Shown here in pieces: positions 28,155 to 37,143 of a stretch of DNA of 64,000 bases (position 1 is its first letter; each line of letters starts with the position of its first letter). The notes under the pieces were generated by a model that saw only the letters and a list, made by a program, of their open reading frames with translations, did no database searches and had not been told where the DNA came from. This stretch comes from Candidatus Acidiferrum typicum (lineage in GTDB: Bacteria; Acidobacteriota; Terriglobia; Acidiferrales; UBA7541), in assembly GCA_025463055.1 (NCBI GenBank), contig JAOAPV010000114.1, positions 94,293 to 158,292 on the forward strand, written 5' to 3'. Position numbers and translations under genes: made by a program.

Positions 28155-29381
28155 TTATTCATAACGCAGGATCTCGACGGGTAAGAGCCCTGCCGCTGCG
28201 CGCGCAGGCAGGAGGGTTGCGCCCACGGAAATGCCCATGGATACGGCGGCGATCCACAGGGCATCGAGGAGGCTGGGATGAAAGGGCACGTACGGAACGG
28301 CATAGACCTGTGGGTCAAGCGGAATCAGATGATACGTGCCGGCGATCCAGGCGAAAGCATACCCGATGCATAAGCCGGCGAAAGTGCCTGTGGCGCCGAT
28401 GGCAATTCCTTGCCAGAGGAAAATGCGTCGAATTTGCTGACTGCGTGCACCCATGGACATGAGGACCGCGACGTCGCGCGCCTTGTCCGTCACGGTCATG
28501 GACAAGACTACGAGAACGTTTAATCCCGCAACGAAGGTGATCAGCCCAATAAAGATGGCGGTGACTAGCTTTTCGAGGTGCAAAGCGCGAAACAGAGCGC
28601 GATTTTCTTCCATCCACGTGGTCGCTGCGAACCCGGGGCCTGCGGCTTGTTCCAACTTGCGCGCAATGTCCGCGGCTTGTTCAGGTTTATACAATCGGAA
28701 TTCGAGGACGCTCACTCTGTCACCAACGCCGGAGAGGGCTTGTGCGGCAGGCAAGCTCAAGAAACACCAATTCTCATCGTAATCGTAGAAGCCGGAATCA
28801 AAAACGGCCGCTACGCGGAAGCGCCGGCTTCGCGGCAGCATGCCGAACGGCGTCAATCGCCCTTGCGGACTGGTCAAGGTCACGTAATCGCCCGGCGAAA
28901 GCTTCCACTCCTGCGCTAACTGTTTGCCGACGACGACTGCGTCGATACCGTCCGCATCGGGCGAAAAATCCAAGCGGCCCACGATAATTCGTTGCAGCGC
29001 TTCGTCGCTGCGGCGCTCGCGTTCCAGATCGATTCCCTTTGTTACGACGCCGCGCGCTTCGTGCGCAAAGGTGAATAATACGGTCTGATAGACGGCGGGA
29101 GTCACGGACCGCACGCCCGGCATCGCAGCGAATTTGGAAGCCAGTGCTTCGTAGTCGCGGATGCCGCCCGCGCCCGGCCGCGTGAGCGACACGTGTGCCG
29201 TGACGCCCAGCAAGCGGTCCTGCAGCGTCTCGCGAAAGCCTGTGTTCATCGACAGAGCGACAACGAGCGTTGCGACGCCGGCGGCAACTCCGATCACAGA
29301 GAAAGCCGTCACCAGACGCAGCACCGCTGGGCGGTACGGCGACCGCAAGTACCGCCTGGCGACGAACCATTCAAATTTCAT
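28155..29381 (-). CDS. LolC/LolE-type ABC transporter permease
   Basis: This 408-residue protein has the MacB/LolC architecture. TM1 near residues 22-46 (RLVTAFSVIGVAAGVATLVV) is followed by a large periplasmic domain (50-265), then three C-terminal TMs in a FtsX domain (VTAIFIGLITFVAGLNVLVVL, IGATGTFAGLCIGYAFAWIA, and a last one near 375-400). The N-terminus FEWFVARRYLR is typical of lipoprotein-releasing permeases. It starts 10 bp after lysS. With the LolD-like ATPase it probably forms a homodimeric LolCE-type exporter. Confidence 0.9.
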   Translation of the reverse strand: MKFEWFVARRYLRSPYRPAVLRLVTAFSVIGVAAGVATLVVALSMNTGFRETLQDRLLGVTAHVSLTRPGAGGIRDYEALASKFAAMPGVRSVTPAVYQTVLFTFAHEARGVVTKGIDLERERRSDEALQRIIVGRLDFSPDADGIDAVVVGKQLAQEWKLSPGDYVTLTSPQGRLTPFGMLPRSRRFRVAAVFDSGFYDYDENWCFLSLPAAQALSGVGDRVSVLEFRLYKPEQAADIARKLEQAAGPGFAATTWMEENRALFRALHLEKLVTAIFIGLITFVAGLNVLVVLSMTVTDKARDVAVLMSMGARSQQIRRIFLWQGIAIGATGTFAGLCIGYAFAWIAGTYHLIPLDPQVYAVPYVPFHPSLLDALWIAAVSMGISVGATLLPARAAAGLLPVEILRYE

Positions 29382-29391
29382 GCTGAACTCT

Positions 29392-30945
29392 TTAGGGCTT
29401 CGTGCCTTGCTCCGGATTCGATGGGGCTTCCGGCCGCAATTGCGGGAATAAGATTACGTCGCGAATGGACGGCGAATCCGTGAAGAGCATCGTCAAGCGA
29501 TCAATGCCGATGCCTTCGCCCGCGGTGGGCGGCATCCCGTGGCAGAGCGCGCGGATGTAGTCCAAGTCGACCTGCTTCGGAGCTTCCTCTCCGCCTTGCG
29601 CTACCTGCGCGCGAAAGCGGCGCTCCTGTTCTATCGGATCGTTCAATTCGGAAAAGCCGTTGGCAATTTCCATTCCGGCAACGTAAATCTCAAAGCGCTC
29701 GGTCACGCTTGGATCATCCGGTTTTTGCTTAGACAACGGAGAAATATCTGTGGGGAATTCGTACAAAATAGTTGGCTGGACCAATTTATCTTCGGCCATG
29801 GTCTCAAACAATAGACCAGTCCATTCTCCGTCTGAGAGAGTTCCCTTCGAGGCCGCATAGGGGGCGCCCGCGCTCTTCGCCCAAGCGTTATATCGCTCTG
29901 TAATCGCGCGCGGTCCCCCGGACGCACTTAGTTCGCCCACCGTAGGAGCAGCACCTGCTTCAGGCGGCCAGTACTTCACAATGGCCTCGCGCATGGAGAG
30001 CCGCTCAAACTTTCCGAAATCGAGATCGACATCTCCGTAACGCACCACGGTCGACCCAGTGATCTTCTTTGCCAATTCCGCGAATAGTTGCTCGTTCATA
30101 TCCATCAGATCGCGGTAATTGCTGTAGGCCTCGTAGAATTCCAGCATGGTGAATTCCGGGTTGTGCTGCGTGGAGATGCCTTCATTGCGAAAATTGCGAT
30201 TGATTTCGTAAACGCGATCAAATCCGCCTACAGTCAACCGTTTCAAATACAACTCCGGGGCGATGCGCAGATAAAGGTCGATGTCCAACGTGTTGTGATG
30301 AGTGACAAAAGGGCGCGCGGCCGCTCCGCCCGGCAGCGGGTGCATCATCGGCGTTTCTACTTCGATGTAGCCACGTGCGTCCAGAAAGCGCCGCAATTCC
30401 TGGATAATGCGGGGCCGCGTGACGAAAACCTCGCGCGACTTCTCATTGGCTATTAAATCGAGGTAACGCTGGCGATAGCGCAGCTCAACATCGGTGAGGC
30501 CGTGCCACTTCTCCGGCAAAGGCAGCAGCGCTTTTGCCAGGAAAAATATTTCCTCGACGCGAACCGTGAGTTCGTTGGTCTTTGTGCGGAAAAGGTGTCC
30601 GCGGACGCCGATCGAATCGCCGAGGTCCAACAATTTAAAAAGCTCGAACCCGCGCTCTCCTACCACGTCCTTTTTCACATAAATTTGGATGCGCTTTCCC
30701 GAACCTTGCAGGTGCGCAAAGCCGGCCTTGCCCATCAGGCGCAGCGAAACGATTCGCCCGGCGACTCGGACTTCCCGCTGGTTGGCCTCCAAATCGGCGC
30801 TGGGAGTCTCGGCAAACTTGGTGGCGAGATCCGCGATCGTATCGCTCCAGCGGAATTCGTGCGGATACGCCCGCATGCCGAGAGCTTGAATTTGCTCCAA
30901 CTTTTTCTGACGCTGTTCAAATTGCTCGCGCGGCTCAAATTGCAA
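29392..30945 (-). CDS. lysS: lysyl-tRNA synthetase (class II)
   Basis: LysS charges tRNA-Lys. The chosen start is TTG 30945, with a GGAAAGGA Shine-Dalgarno just upstream, giving 517 residues starting LQFEPREQFEQRQKKLEQI; an ATG 60 bp upstream is less well placed. The OB-fold anticodon-binding domain (about 55-160) contains VRVAGRIVSLRLMGKAGFAH. The class II core shows motif 2 (FRNEGIST, HNPEFTMLEFY) and motif 3 (GEGIGIDRLTM). It is the first gene of the lysS-lolC pair on the minus strand. Confidence 0.95.
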   Translation of the reverse strand: MQFEPREQFEQRQKKLEQIQALGMRAYPHEFRWSDTIADLATKFAETPSADLEANQREVRVAGRIVSLRLMGKAGFAHLQGSGKRIQIYVKKDVVGERGFELFKLLDLGDSIGVRGHLFRTKTNELTVRVEEIFFLAKALLPLPEKWHGLTDVELRYRQRYLDLIANEKSREVFVTRPRIIQELRRFLDARGYIEVETPMMHPLPGGAAARPFVTHHNTLDIDLYLRIAPELYLKRLTVGGFDRVYEINRNFRNEGISTQHNPEFTMLEFYEAYSNYRDLMDMNEQLFAELAKKITGSTVVRYGDVDLDFGKFERLSMREAIVKYWPPEAGAAPTVGELSASGGPRAITERYNAWAKSAGAPYAASKGTLSDGEWTGLLFETMAEDKLVQPTILYEFPTDISPLSKQKPDDPSVTERFEIYVAGMEIANGFSELNDPIEQERRFRAQVAQGGEEAPKQVDLDYIRALCHGMPPTAGEGIGIDRLTMLFTDSPSIRDVILFPQLRPEAPSNPEQGTKP

Positions 30946-31032
30946 CGAAAAATCCTTTCCGCATAATCGCAGGCGAGTATAGCGGCCAGCGCAGCCGGAG
31001 GGCAAGAAAGTGACGCCGCGTACAGGCGCGCG

Positions 31033-31177
31033 TTGACAAATTCCGCCAGCAAGCTACAGAGGCTGACTTTTTGATAACTGCTTTATAATAAAACTGTTAT
31101 TTAAAATATCGTTTGGTAGAAACAGGAATTAAGTTCCTCTAATAAATTGTCCCGCTATGGAACTATTTTGGTATACT
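31033..31177 (+). promoter_or_regulatory. AT-rich promoter region upstream of the 31200 gene
   Basis: The 254 bp between lysS and the 31200 gene are much more AT-rich than their surroundings. The best plus-strand element is an extended -10, TGGTATACT (31169-31177), about 23 bp before the start codon. Further upstream are a consensus TTGACA (31033-31038) with a weak TACAGA 16 bp later, and an isolated TATAAT (31084-31089). The lysS promoter must lie here too, on the other strand. Confidence 0.5.
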
Positions 31178-31199
31178 CCCCGGCCTTAGGAGAGACTCT

Positions 31200-31913
31200 G
31201 TGCGGGTTCGCGCCCACGCCCTTCCTTCCAGGTTTTCATCGGTGCAAGAGGACTGGAGCGCTTGGCTGCCCCCAGCCAAGGCAGAAGTCTTTGACTCATG
31301 CGTGCACCAGTTGGAGCTCTTCTACGGAATGTTCAGCGTTTCGTTGAATGAAGCTCTGGAGCTCCGCCGGACGGGAAAATCGGGGCACTCCTGCCGCGTC
31401 ATCTTCGTTATACCGGGTCTATGCGCGCGGTTAGCGGTTCCGTTGGAGCGAGTGCTCCACACTTTGGGCGAGCACGCGAAACACTTCGGGATTGTTCCGA
31501 ATATCGCGCCCCTGGACGCCTCGAACTTCCGCGGCGCCCGGGAGCAGCACACCGCGCGCATGAGCGACCTCTTAAGTCACGTCCTCCTTACGCAACGCTC
31601 GCAGTTTCTGCACAAGATCGAGACACTGGAAGAAATGGTACTGAGCATCCGCAAGGAATTCTACGAAGTAGCCTCCGATCTCGGCAGCGGGGTCTCTGAG
31701 GCGCCCTCAGAGGATTGGCGCACGGTGGATGACGCTCACTTTGACCTGAACACCTGCCTGCGCGAAGCTATCGTTGTTTTGAAGTCCTTCTTAGTGGTAC
31801 TCCCCAGTGACCAACTCGGGGTGTTCCAGAAATCCATAGCCGCCCAACTGTTTGCACCTCACGATGCAGAGCCGGCGGGACGTAGACGAATGGTCCTAAT
31901 CGAGAGAGAATAG
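31200..31913 (+). CDS. hypothetical protein, single-gene unit with its own promoter
   Basis: GTG 31200, with AGGAGA 7 bp upstream, encodes 237 residues. No signal peptide, membrane segment or known catalytic motif is visible. The middle (115-160) is an amphipathic, probably helical stretch (LLSHVLLTQRSQFLHKIETLEEMVLSIRK, shown here only as a pattern of hydrophobic heptads). The Cys residues (about 34, 66, 75 and 173) are scattered. It precedes the ECF sigma gene by 63 bp but ends in its own stop. Function unknown; likely soluble and helical. Confidence 0.65.
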   Translation: MRVRAHALPSRFSSVQEDWSAWLPPAKAEVFDSCVHQLELFYGMFSVSLNEALELRRTGKSGHSCRVIFVIPGLCARLAVPLERVLHTLGEHAKHFGIVPNIAPLDASNFRGAREQHTARMSDLLSHVLLTQRSQFLHKIETLEEMVLSIRKEFYEVASDLGSGVSEAPSEDWRTVDDAHFDLNTCLREAIVVLKSFLVVLPSDQLGVFQKSIAAQLFAPHDAEPAGRRRMVLIERE

Positions 31914-31976
31914 GTAGGCCTGTTCTCCGGGTTGCCAACCAGCGAGTAATAAACGCCCGCTGCGTGTTTCCTCGGT

Positions 31977-32723
31977 ATGCGGGCTATTGCAAAGACAACT
32001 CCGGGAGGTATCCGGTGCATCCGAAAGGGTGGATGCGCCGCTATTGGACCGTTGGCCCGAAACAGACCAAGCGATCCCATCGCAGCAAATGCGCCGCAGC
32101 CGCCCAAGGCACTGACGGAAGCGGAAGCCATTCGCCTGGCACAAGCCGGGGACGCTGCGGCTTTCGAGTTCTTGTACGAGTTGCATGGCCGCCGCGTTTA
32201 CGCTTTATGTTTGCGGATGGTGAGCAACCCTTCCGATGCGGAAGACCTGATGCAGGAGGCCTTCCTGCAGCTCTTCCGAAAGATCGGGACGTTTCGGAGC
32301 GAATCCGCGTTTTCGACCTGGCTGCATCGCATGACCGTGAACGTTGTGCTCATGCGACTGCGCAAAAAAGTGCTGCCGGTGGCTTCCCTCGAGGAGACTA
32401 CCGAACCGGATGAAGATGGCGGCGGCCCGCGGAAGGACATAGGAGCGCCGGATTTACGGTTGAGCGGAGCGATCGATCGCGTCAATTTGGAGCGCTCGAT
32501 CGAAAGGCTGCCGCCAGGGTATCGCACCGTATTCGTATTACACGACGTGCAAGGCTACGAGCACAACGAGATTGCCGGAATCATGGGTTGTTCGGTCGGA
32601 AATTCGAAATCGCAGCTACATAAGGCGCGAACCAGGTTACGCGATCTGCTCCAGGAGGAAATCCGAGAGCAGGCGCGGCAAGAGCGCCATGCAGCGAAAA
32701 CGCAGACGGGAAGCAGTGATTGA
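31977..32723 (+). CDS. ECF-family RNA polymerase sigma factor
   Basis: This 248-residue ECF sigma factor has region 2 near 62-115 ([48 protein letters not shown]) and region 4 near 170-230 ([41 protein letters not shown]). The first 45 residues are Pro/Ala-rich and the true start may lie inside them; ATG 31977 has no clear Shine-Dalgarno. The anti-sigma gene follows after 114 bp and a DUF4097-like gene next, so this is probably a cell-envelope stress regulon set. Confidence 0.9.
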   Translation: MRAIAKTTPGGIRCIRKGGCAAIGPLARNRPSDPIAANAPQPPKALTEAEAIRLAQAGDAAAFEFLYELHGRRVYALCLRMVSNPSDAEDLMQEAFLQLFRKIGTFRSESAFSTWLHRMTVNVVLMRLRKKVLPVASLEETTEPDEDGGGPRKDIGAPDLRLSGAIDRVNLERSIERLPPGYRTVFVLHDVQGYEHNEIAGIMGCSVGNSKSQLHKARTRLRDLLQEEIREQARQERHAAKTQTGSSD

Positions 32724-32837
32724 GCTACAATAGAAAAAATTCCGGGGTGCACGGAACAAACGCAGACACGTCGCAAAGTGGTATTCGGGGTCGAGCCGAA
32801 GATCCTTCCGAAGCCGCGTGTCGCGGAGTAAACGGCC

Positions 32838-33470
32838 ATGCAGTGTAAAGAAGTGGAAGTCGTCCTCGAGCAAGAGGGTTGTTTGCCCGTGCCGGAAGCG
32901 GCGCGCGCGCATCTCGCCGGCTGCAACTCCTGCCGGAATCTCATTGCCGACCTGACCGCAATCATCGCGACCGCTCATTTGCTTCCAGCGGAAGTCGAGC
33001 CGCCCCGTCGCGTGTGGACCTCACTGCGCGTTCAGTTGGAGAACGAGAGGATTATCCGTTCGGGAGCGCGGCAGCCTTGGTGGCAGAGTCTCTCTGAGTC
33101 CTTCCGTCCACGACTGATGGCCACTGCGGCCGTCGGTTTGCTGATCGTGGCGGCGGTTGCATTGCAATTTCAGCGTCCGGCGACGCAACCCACCGAAGCC
33201 CTCAACACATACGATAATTCGTTCCAGGACACGAGCTTGACGCTCGATAACGACGAAGCGCATCTGCCGGCCATGCAGCTTGCCGGTAATTCCGGTGTGG
33301 ACGTTTCGCTCCGCGACAATCTGGACATCGTCGATAAATTTATCCTGGACTGCGAGCAACGCGTGAAGCAGCAGCCGCAGGACGAATTGGCGCGGGAATA
33401 TTTGAACGGCGCTTACCAGGAAAAAGCAGAACTGATATCGGTGATGATGGAACGCGGGAGCGGACACTAA
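32838..33470 (+). CDS. putative transmembrane anti-sigma factor with zinc-finger N-terminus
   Basis: This 210-residue protein starts MQCKEVEVVLEQEGCLPVPE and carries HLAGCNSCRNLIADL near residue 27, the HxxxCxxC pattern of zinc-binding anti-sigma domains (zf-HC2). A single TM follows near 94-112 (LMATAAVGLLIVAAVALQF). The C-terminal part (115-210) would lie in the periplasm and ends with a helix. It should sequester the ECF sigma factor encoded just upstream and release it on an envelope signal. Confidence 0.85.
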   Translation: MQCKEVEVVLEQEGCLPVPEAARAHLAGCNSCRNLIADLTAIIATAHLLPAEVEPPRRVWTSLRVQLENERIIRSGARQPWWQSLSESFRPRLMATAAVGLLIVAAVALQFQRPATQPTEALNTYDNSFQDTSLTLDNDEAHLPAMQLAGNSGVDVSLRDNLDIVDKFILDCEQRVKQQPQDELAREYLNGAYQEKAELISVMMERGSGH

Positions 33471-33471
33471 C

Positions 33472-34353
33472 ATGAGCTTGAAAACCATGGGCCATGGAAT
33501 CTTGCCGATGCTAGCCGTCGGAATGCTTCTCGTGCCTTCTACCTTTGCACAGGTTAAGCCTCAGCATTTTGAAAGGCATTTTGCCGTAAAGGGACGGCCG
33601 GTGGTGATCCTGCAGAATGTGTCCAACGGCCGCATCGAGGTAAAATCTTCGAAAAACGCCGAAGTAGTCGTCGCGGCTACCCAAGCTTCCAACAAAATCG
33701 GGATCGTGGCCGAGCAAGCCGAAGAGCGCATCGATGTAGCGGCGACCATCCTGGACGGCTCCGCGCCGGCCAACGAGCTGGAAGCCAATTTCCAGTTGAC
33801 CGTGCCGGAAGAGACCGAGCTGCAACTCAAGACGCTAACAGGATTGGTTTACGTCGAGCAAGTGATGGGCGATATGACCCTGCAAAGCGTCGCTGGCGAT
33901 ATCCACCTGAAAGAAGTCTCGGGGTACATCGTGGTGCGTACCACGGGCGGATCGCTGGTGTGCACGCAGTGCGCGGGTAAGCTTAATTTTAGTTCCATCA
34001 GCGGGAACGCGCAGGTGGTGCAGCCTGGGCTGAGCAGTGTGACGCTGTTCACGATGTCCGGAAATATTCTTTTCGATGGCGACTTCATCCGCACGGGAAT
34101 CTACACGATGAAGAGCGGCAAGGGTACCGTCGAGGTGCACTTCTCCGGAAGCGATTCGTTCGATCTGAACGCGCAGACCGCGACGGGTACGGTCGACAAT
34201 CAAGCGGAAGCCTACTTGAAGCCGGATTCGCACGGGGTGCGACGCATGGCGTCCCGATTTACCAAGGGCTTGTTCGGCACGGTCGGCAGTGGGCTCGCCA
34301 AAGTCGAACTCTCATCCTACAGTGGTACAATCCGCATACTGAAGCGCGACTAG
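33472..34353 (+). CDS. secreted DUF4097-like beta-helix protein
   Basis: The ATG comes 1 bp after the anti-sigma stop, so the two are coupled. The 293-residue product has a signal peptide (about 1-26, ending STFAQ). The rest is strand-turn repeats of the DUF4097 kind (LTGLVYVEQVMGDMTLQSVA, GDIHLKEVSGYIVVRTTGGS, GKLNFSSISGNAQVV). Such proteins are found beside ECF/anti-sigma pairs; their molecular role is unknown. The protein may sense or respond to envelope conditions that the sigma pair controls. Confidence 0.82.
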   Translation: MSLKTMGHGILPMLAVGMLLVPSTFAQVKPQHFERHFAVKGRPVVILQNVSNGRIEVKSSKNAEVVVAATQASNKIGIVAEQAEERIDVAATILDGSAPANELEANFQLTVPEETELQLKTLTGLVYVEQVMGDMTLQSVAGDIHLKEVSGYIVVRTTGGSLVCTQCAGKLNFSSISGNAQVVQPGLSSVTLFTMSGNILFDGDFIRTGIYTMKSGKGTVEVHFSGSDSFDLNAQTATGTVDNQAEAYLKPDSHGVRRMASRFTKGLFGTVGSGLAKVELSSYSGTIRILKRD

Positions 34354-34404
34354 CGCGGCTCAGCGCCCGCTATCAAGCAATAGTTTCGCCTTCAAATACA
34401 CTAA

Positions 34405-34998
34405 ATGACGCAAATTCCTCCGCGACAATCACAATCGCGCCTGCAGGTGCTTTGCTTGGCCGGCTTCATGGGCTCCGGCAAAACCACCGTTGGCACGCTG
34501 CTGGCACGGCAACTGGCTTGGCGCTTTGTCGATCTGGACGATCGTATTGAGGAGGCCGCCGGGCTGCGCATTTCTGAGATTTTCGAGCGCTTGGGCGAGC
34601 CGGCATTTCGGCAAATCGAAGCGGATCAATTGCGGGCAGCTCTGGGCCGGGCCGTCGAACACAGGGAATCTTTGGTCTTGGCGCTCGGTGGAGGAACCTA
34701 CGCGCAGACTGGCGCGCCGGAGTTTCTTCGCGCGGCGGGCGTTCCCGTAATCTGGCTGGACACTTCTCCCGACGTTTTGCTGACGCGCTGCATGACCATG
34801 ACCGGCCGGCCGCTCTTCCGCGACGAGCCCAGCTTTCGAGCGCTCTACGCACAGCGATTGCCTTCGTATCAGCAAGCGGACCACCGCGTGGACAGCTCCG
34901 GCGAACCGGCGCGCGTCGTTGCGGAGATTCTTCGCCGCGGAATAATTTCCGCCGTTGCGGGCCATGCTCACCTGGTCGTAGAGGAACCCAAGTCCTAA
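34405..34998 (+). CDS. aroK: shikimate kinase
   Basis: AroK phosphorylates shikimate at the 3-OH, the fifth step of the shikimate pathway. The 197-residue protein has a P-loop GFMGSGKTTVG, the shikimate-binding DLDDRIEE (Asp near 43), FERLGEPAFRQIE, the GGGTYA loop (family GGG) and the lid region around TMTGRPLFRDEP. It is slightly longer than usual because of a 12-residue N-terminal extension. It stands 51 bp after the DUF4097 gene but is probably not functionally related to it. Confidence 0.9.
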   Translation: MTQIPPRQSQSRLQVLCLAGFMGSGKTTVGTLLARQLAWRFVDLDDRIEEAAGLRISEIFERLGEPAFRQIEADQLRAALGRAVEHRESLVLALGGGTYAQTGAPEFLRAAGVPVIWLDTSPDVLLTRCMTMTGRPLFRDEPSFRALYAQRLPSYQQADHRVDSSGEPARVVAEILRRGIISAVAGHAHLVVEEPKS

Positions 34999-35159
34999 AG
35001 TGATGGCGACCTGGCTATTCAAGATTTCCCGACAGAGACTTGCCGGTAACACTCTGAGCGCAAGGTCGCAGGATGTCCGCGCTTCCAATCTCGCGTGTGG
35101 CAGACTTTGTGTTTGGCAGTCGTGCGAAGTAGTCGTTCGTGCCAAGGAGTCGTTTCAAT

Positions 35160-35873
35160 ATGCGCAATCCTCTTGAATCGAAAATCACACTGGGCGTTCT
35201 TACAGTGTGTCTCGCGGCGTTGAGTTCTCTGGCTCTGGCTTCCCAACCGCAGCAAAGGGCGGCGGTGTTCGCGCAGGACAAAGGCAAGTTCACCATCCAG
35301 CTTGACGGCCAGACCGTTGGGCACGAAGAGTTCGAGATTTCGCCCGCAGGCGGAGGCTGGGCCGCGCAAGGCACGACGGACCTTAAGGTGCCCGATTCTC
35401 CGGCCAGCCGCGTGACGGGCACGCTGACGCTGCAGCCGGATGGCGCTCCCATCAGCTATGAATGGAGCTCGCACGCGGAAAAAACGAATGGCGCGCGCAT
35501 CCTTTTCGCCAACGGCGTCGCCAAAATTACGCTGCAGATGCAAGGCGCGCGGCCCTTCGAGCAGGACATGACGTTCAACACGCCTCTCATCGCCGTGCTC
35601 GACAACAATCTTTACTATCAATACGGTGTGCTGGCCCGCGTGTATGACTGGTCCAAACGCGGAGCGCAAAATCTTCCGGTGCTGATTCCGCAGGAGCTGA
35701 CTCCCGGCTCGGTCACTGTAGACTCGACCGGTTCGGTGAGCGCGAAAGGCAAATCCTACGATGGACTGCGCGTCACCACGTCTGACGTGGAGGTGATGCT
35801 CTACCTCGATTCGAATCACCGGCTGATGCGCCTCGAAGTGCCCGCCGCGAAAGTCTCTGTCGTCCGCGATTAG
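35160..35873 (+). CDS. secreted hypothetical protein
   Basis: ATG 35160 (AAGGAG 10 bp upstream) encodes 237 residues with a signal peptide (MRNPLESKITLGVLTVCLAA, cleavage after about 30, LALAS). The mature part is a strand-rich domain. It reads KFTIQLDGQTVGHEEFEISP near the start and VEVMLYLDSNHRLMRLEVPA near the end, reminiscent of periplasmic lipid- or sugar-binding beta proteins. I do not recognise a named family. It is alone between aroK and the convergent XRE gene. Confidence 0.7.
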   Translation: MRNPLESKITLGVLTVCLAALSSLALASQPQQRAAVFAQDKGKFTIQLDGQTVGHEEFEISPAGGGWAAQGTTDLKVPDSPASRVTGTLTLQPDGAPISYEWSSHAEKTNGARILFANGVAKITLQMQGARPFEQDMTFNTPLIAVLDNNLYYQYGVLARVYDWSKRGAQNLPVLIPQELTPGSVTVDSTGSVSAKGKSYDGLRVTTSDVEVMLYLDSNHRLMRLEVPAAKVSVVRD

Positions 35874-35893
35874 TGATTCCAAGCAGCCACTGA

Positions 35894-35928
35894 AAAAGAA
35901 AACGCGGCGTGATTTTCATCACGCCGCG
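35894..35928 (-). terminator. intrinsic terminator of the XRE regulator gene
   Basis: A 10-bp stem CGCGGCGTGA (35903-35912) with TCACGCCGCG (35919-35928) and a 6-nt loop. On the minus strand TTTTCTTTTT follows. It lies 22 bp past the XRE stop and between convergent genes, so it may also stop the plus-strand transcript. Confidence 0.88.
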
Positions 35929-35949
35929 CACATTCTTGGTTAGAAATTT

Positions 35950-36723
35950 CTACCGCGCGAACGAACGCTGAAACGTCGGCTTCCCCGGAGTTGCATAGGG
36001 TGCGCCTGGACGCCGCAGCGGGTAGCCCTGCGGATGACCATGCGCGTGCGATAGCGCATGCCCATTCGAATGGCCAGCGGTGACGTGTCCGTTGCCGTTG
36101 CCATTCCCCGACGCGGGCTGCGGCAGCCGCGCCGGATTACCGATAGGGCGGAGATTCGTCGGCAGCGCTCCAACGTGATCGCTGATCGCCTGCAGCCTCT
36201 TCAATATGGACTGCCACTGTTCCCAATCCAATTGCCGTAGGAACGGCCGCAATCCCTGGATGAACGGATCTTCCAGCAGAGCTTCGCCGTCGGACTCCGG
36301 AATGAAGAAGCGATTCAGGCCAACGTTCAGCGCTTCGGAGATTTTCTCCAAAGTGCCGAGGCTCGGCGTCATCTGGCCGCTCTCAATGCGCGACAGGTAC
36401 GAGCGCGACACCTTCGAGCGCGACTGTAGCTGGCTCTGGGTCATCGTGCGCGATTCGCGTAATTGGCGAATGCGCTGGCCGATATTCTCGACCGTCTCGC
36501 GGTTAGCGAACTTTTCTTCGGCTGGTTCAGCGCCGGCTTCCTCCACAGGTGCGGGGGGAGGAATCAGGAACTCCAAACGCTGAGGCAAGGCGCGCACGCA
36601 ACGGCGGCAATTCCCCGTGCGCGTCCGGTACTGGACTAAACCGCATGTCTTACAGCGAATGACTTCCCTATCCAATGCCAATTCTAACGAACTAGCAGCT
36701 TCTTTATCTGATTGTGCAGACAC
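35950..36723 (-). CDS. XRE-family regulator with an N-terminal cysteine knuckle
   Basis: A GAGGAG Shine-Dalgarno precedes GTG 36723, giving 257 residues; a longer frame from 36894 exists. A four-cysteine knuckle, CKTCGLVQYRTRTGNCRRC, lies near 25-43. It is followed by an acidic spacer and a Cro/C1 helix-turn-helix (about 85-145; IRQLRESRTMTQSQLQSRSK, RSYLSRIESGQMTPSLGTLE). The C-terminal 70 residues are low-complexity (GNGNGNGH, HAHGHPQG) and His-rich. The zinc-knuckle plus HTH layout suggests metal or redox control. No target is adjacent. Confidence 0.8.
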   Translation of the reverse strand: MSAQSDKEAASSLELALDREVIRCKTCGLVQYRTRTGNCRRCVRALPQRLEFLIPPPAPVEEAGAEPAEEKFANRETVENIGQRIRQLRESRTMTQSQLQSRSKVSRSYLSRIESGQMTPSLGTLEKISEALNVGLNRFFIPESDGEALLEDPFIQGLRPFLRQLDWEQWQSILKRLQAISDHVGALPTNLRPIGNPARLPQPASGNGNGNGHVTAGHSNGHALSHAHGHPQGYPLRRPGAPYATPGKPTFQRSFAR

Positions 36724-37080
36724 CGGCACTCCTCGCTGACTTTTTCCGGCGCGCGGATAGGAGAGGAAACGTCGGAACGTGCTTCGGGGGGAAGGCAGTG
36801 TAACTGGCGCGACGGGAGTATCGTGCGAATCGCCTTTTTCTGTCAAGGGTATTTTTAGACTTTTTTTAACTGTGCTCATTTGAAACACAAACACTACGCC
36901 GAAAGTTCGCCTGTCCGTTCGTACAGTTCTTTCTTACTCCGACCTGCGCATCGTTCCGTTGAACACGGAATCGACGAAAATTGTTGCGGTTGTTATAACC
37001 GCAAATGGGGAGCGAATGCCACACCAATTTTCAAATCATCCACAAGTGAATCGATTTATTAACGTAACTTTACGCGCGGA

Positions 37081-37137
37081 TGTCGTCCCGAATCCCGCTC
37101 GCGCGGTTTGCGAGCAGCGTGAGGGATCTGCTTTTCA
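37081..37137 (+). repeat. TGTCATTCCGAAC-type palindromic repeat, isolated copy
   Basis: TGTCGTCCCGAATCCCGCTC with an imperfect GCTCGCGC/GCGAGC stem and tail GTGAGGGATCTGCTTTTC. It is the only copy seen outside 8.5-9.6 kb and is more diverged. It lies 7 bp past the LLM oxidoreductase stop. Confidence 0.65.
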
Positions 37138-37143
37138 CTTTCA

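Noticed and set aside
27967..28164. 65-residue plus-strand ORF in the lolC-lolD spacer
   Set aside because: No Shine-Dalgarno, no domain, and it overlaps the permease stop region on the other strand.
32753..32772. GGAAC ... CGTC as an ECF-type promoter before the anti-sigma gene
   Set aside because: The spacing is 11 bp where 15-17 is needed.
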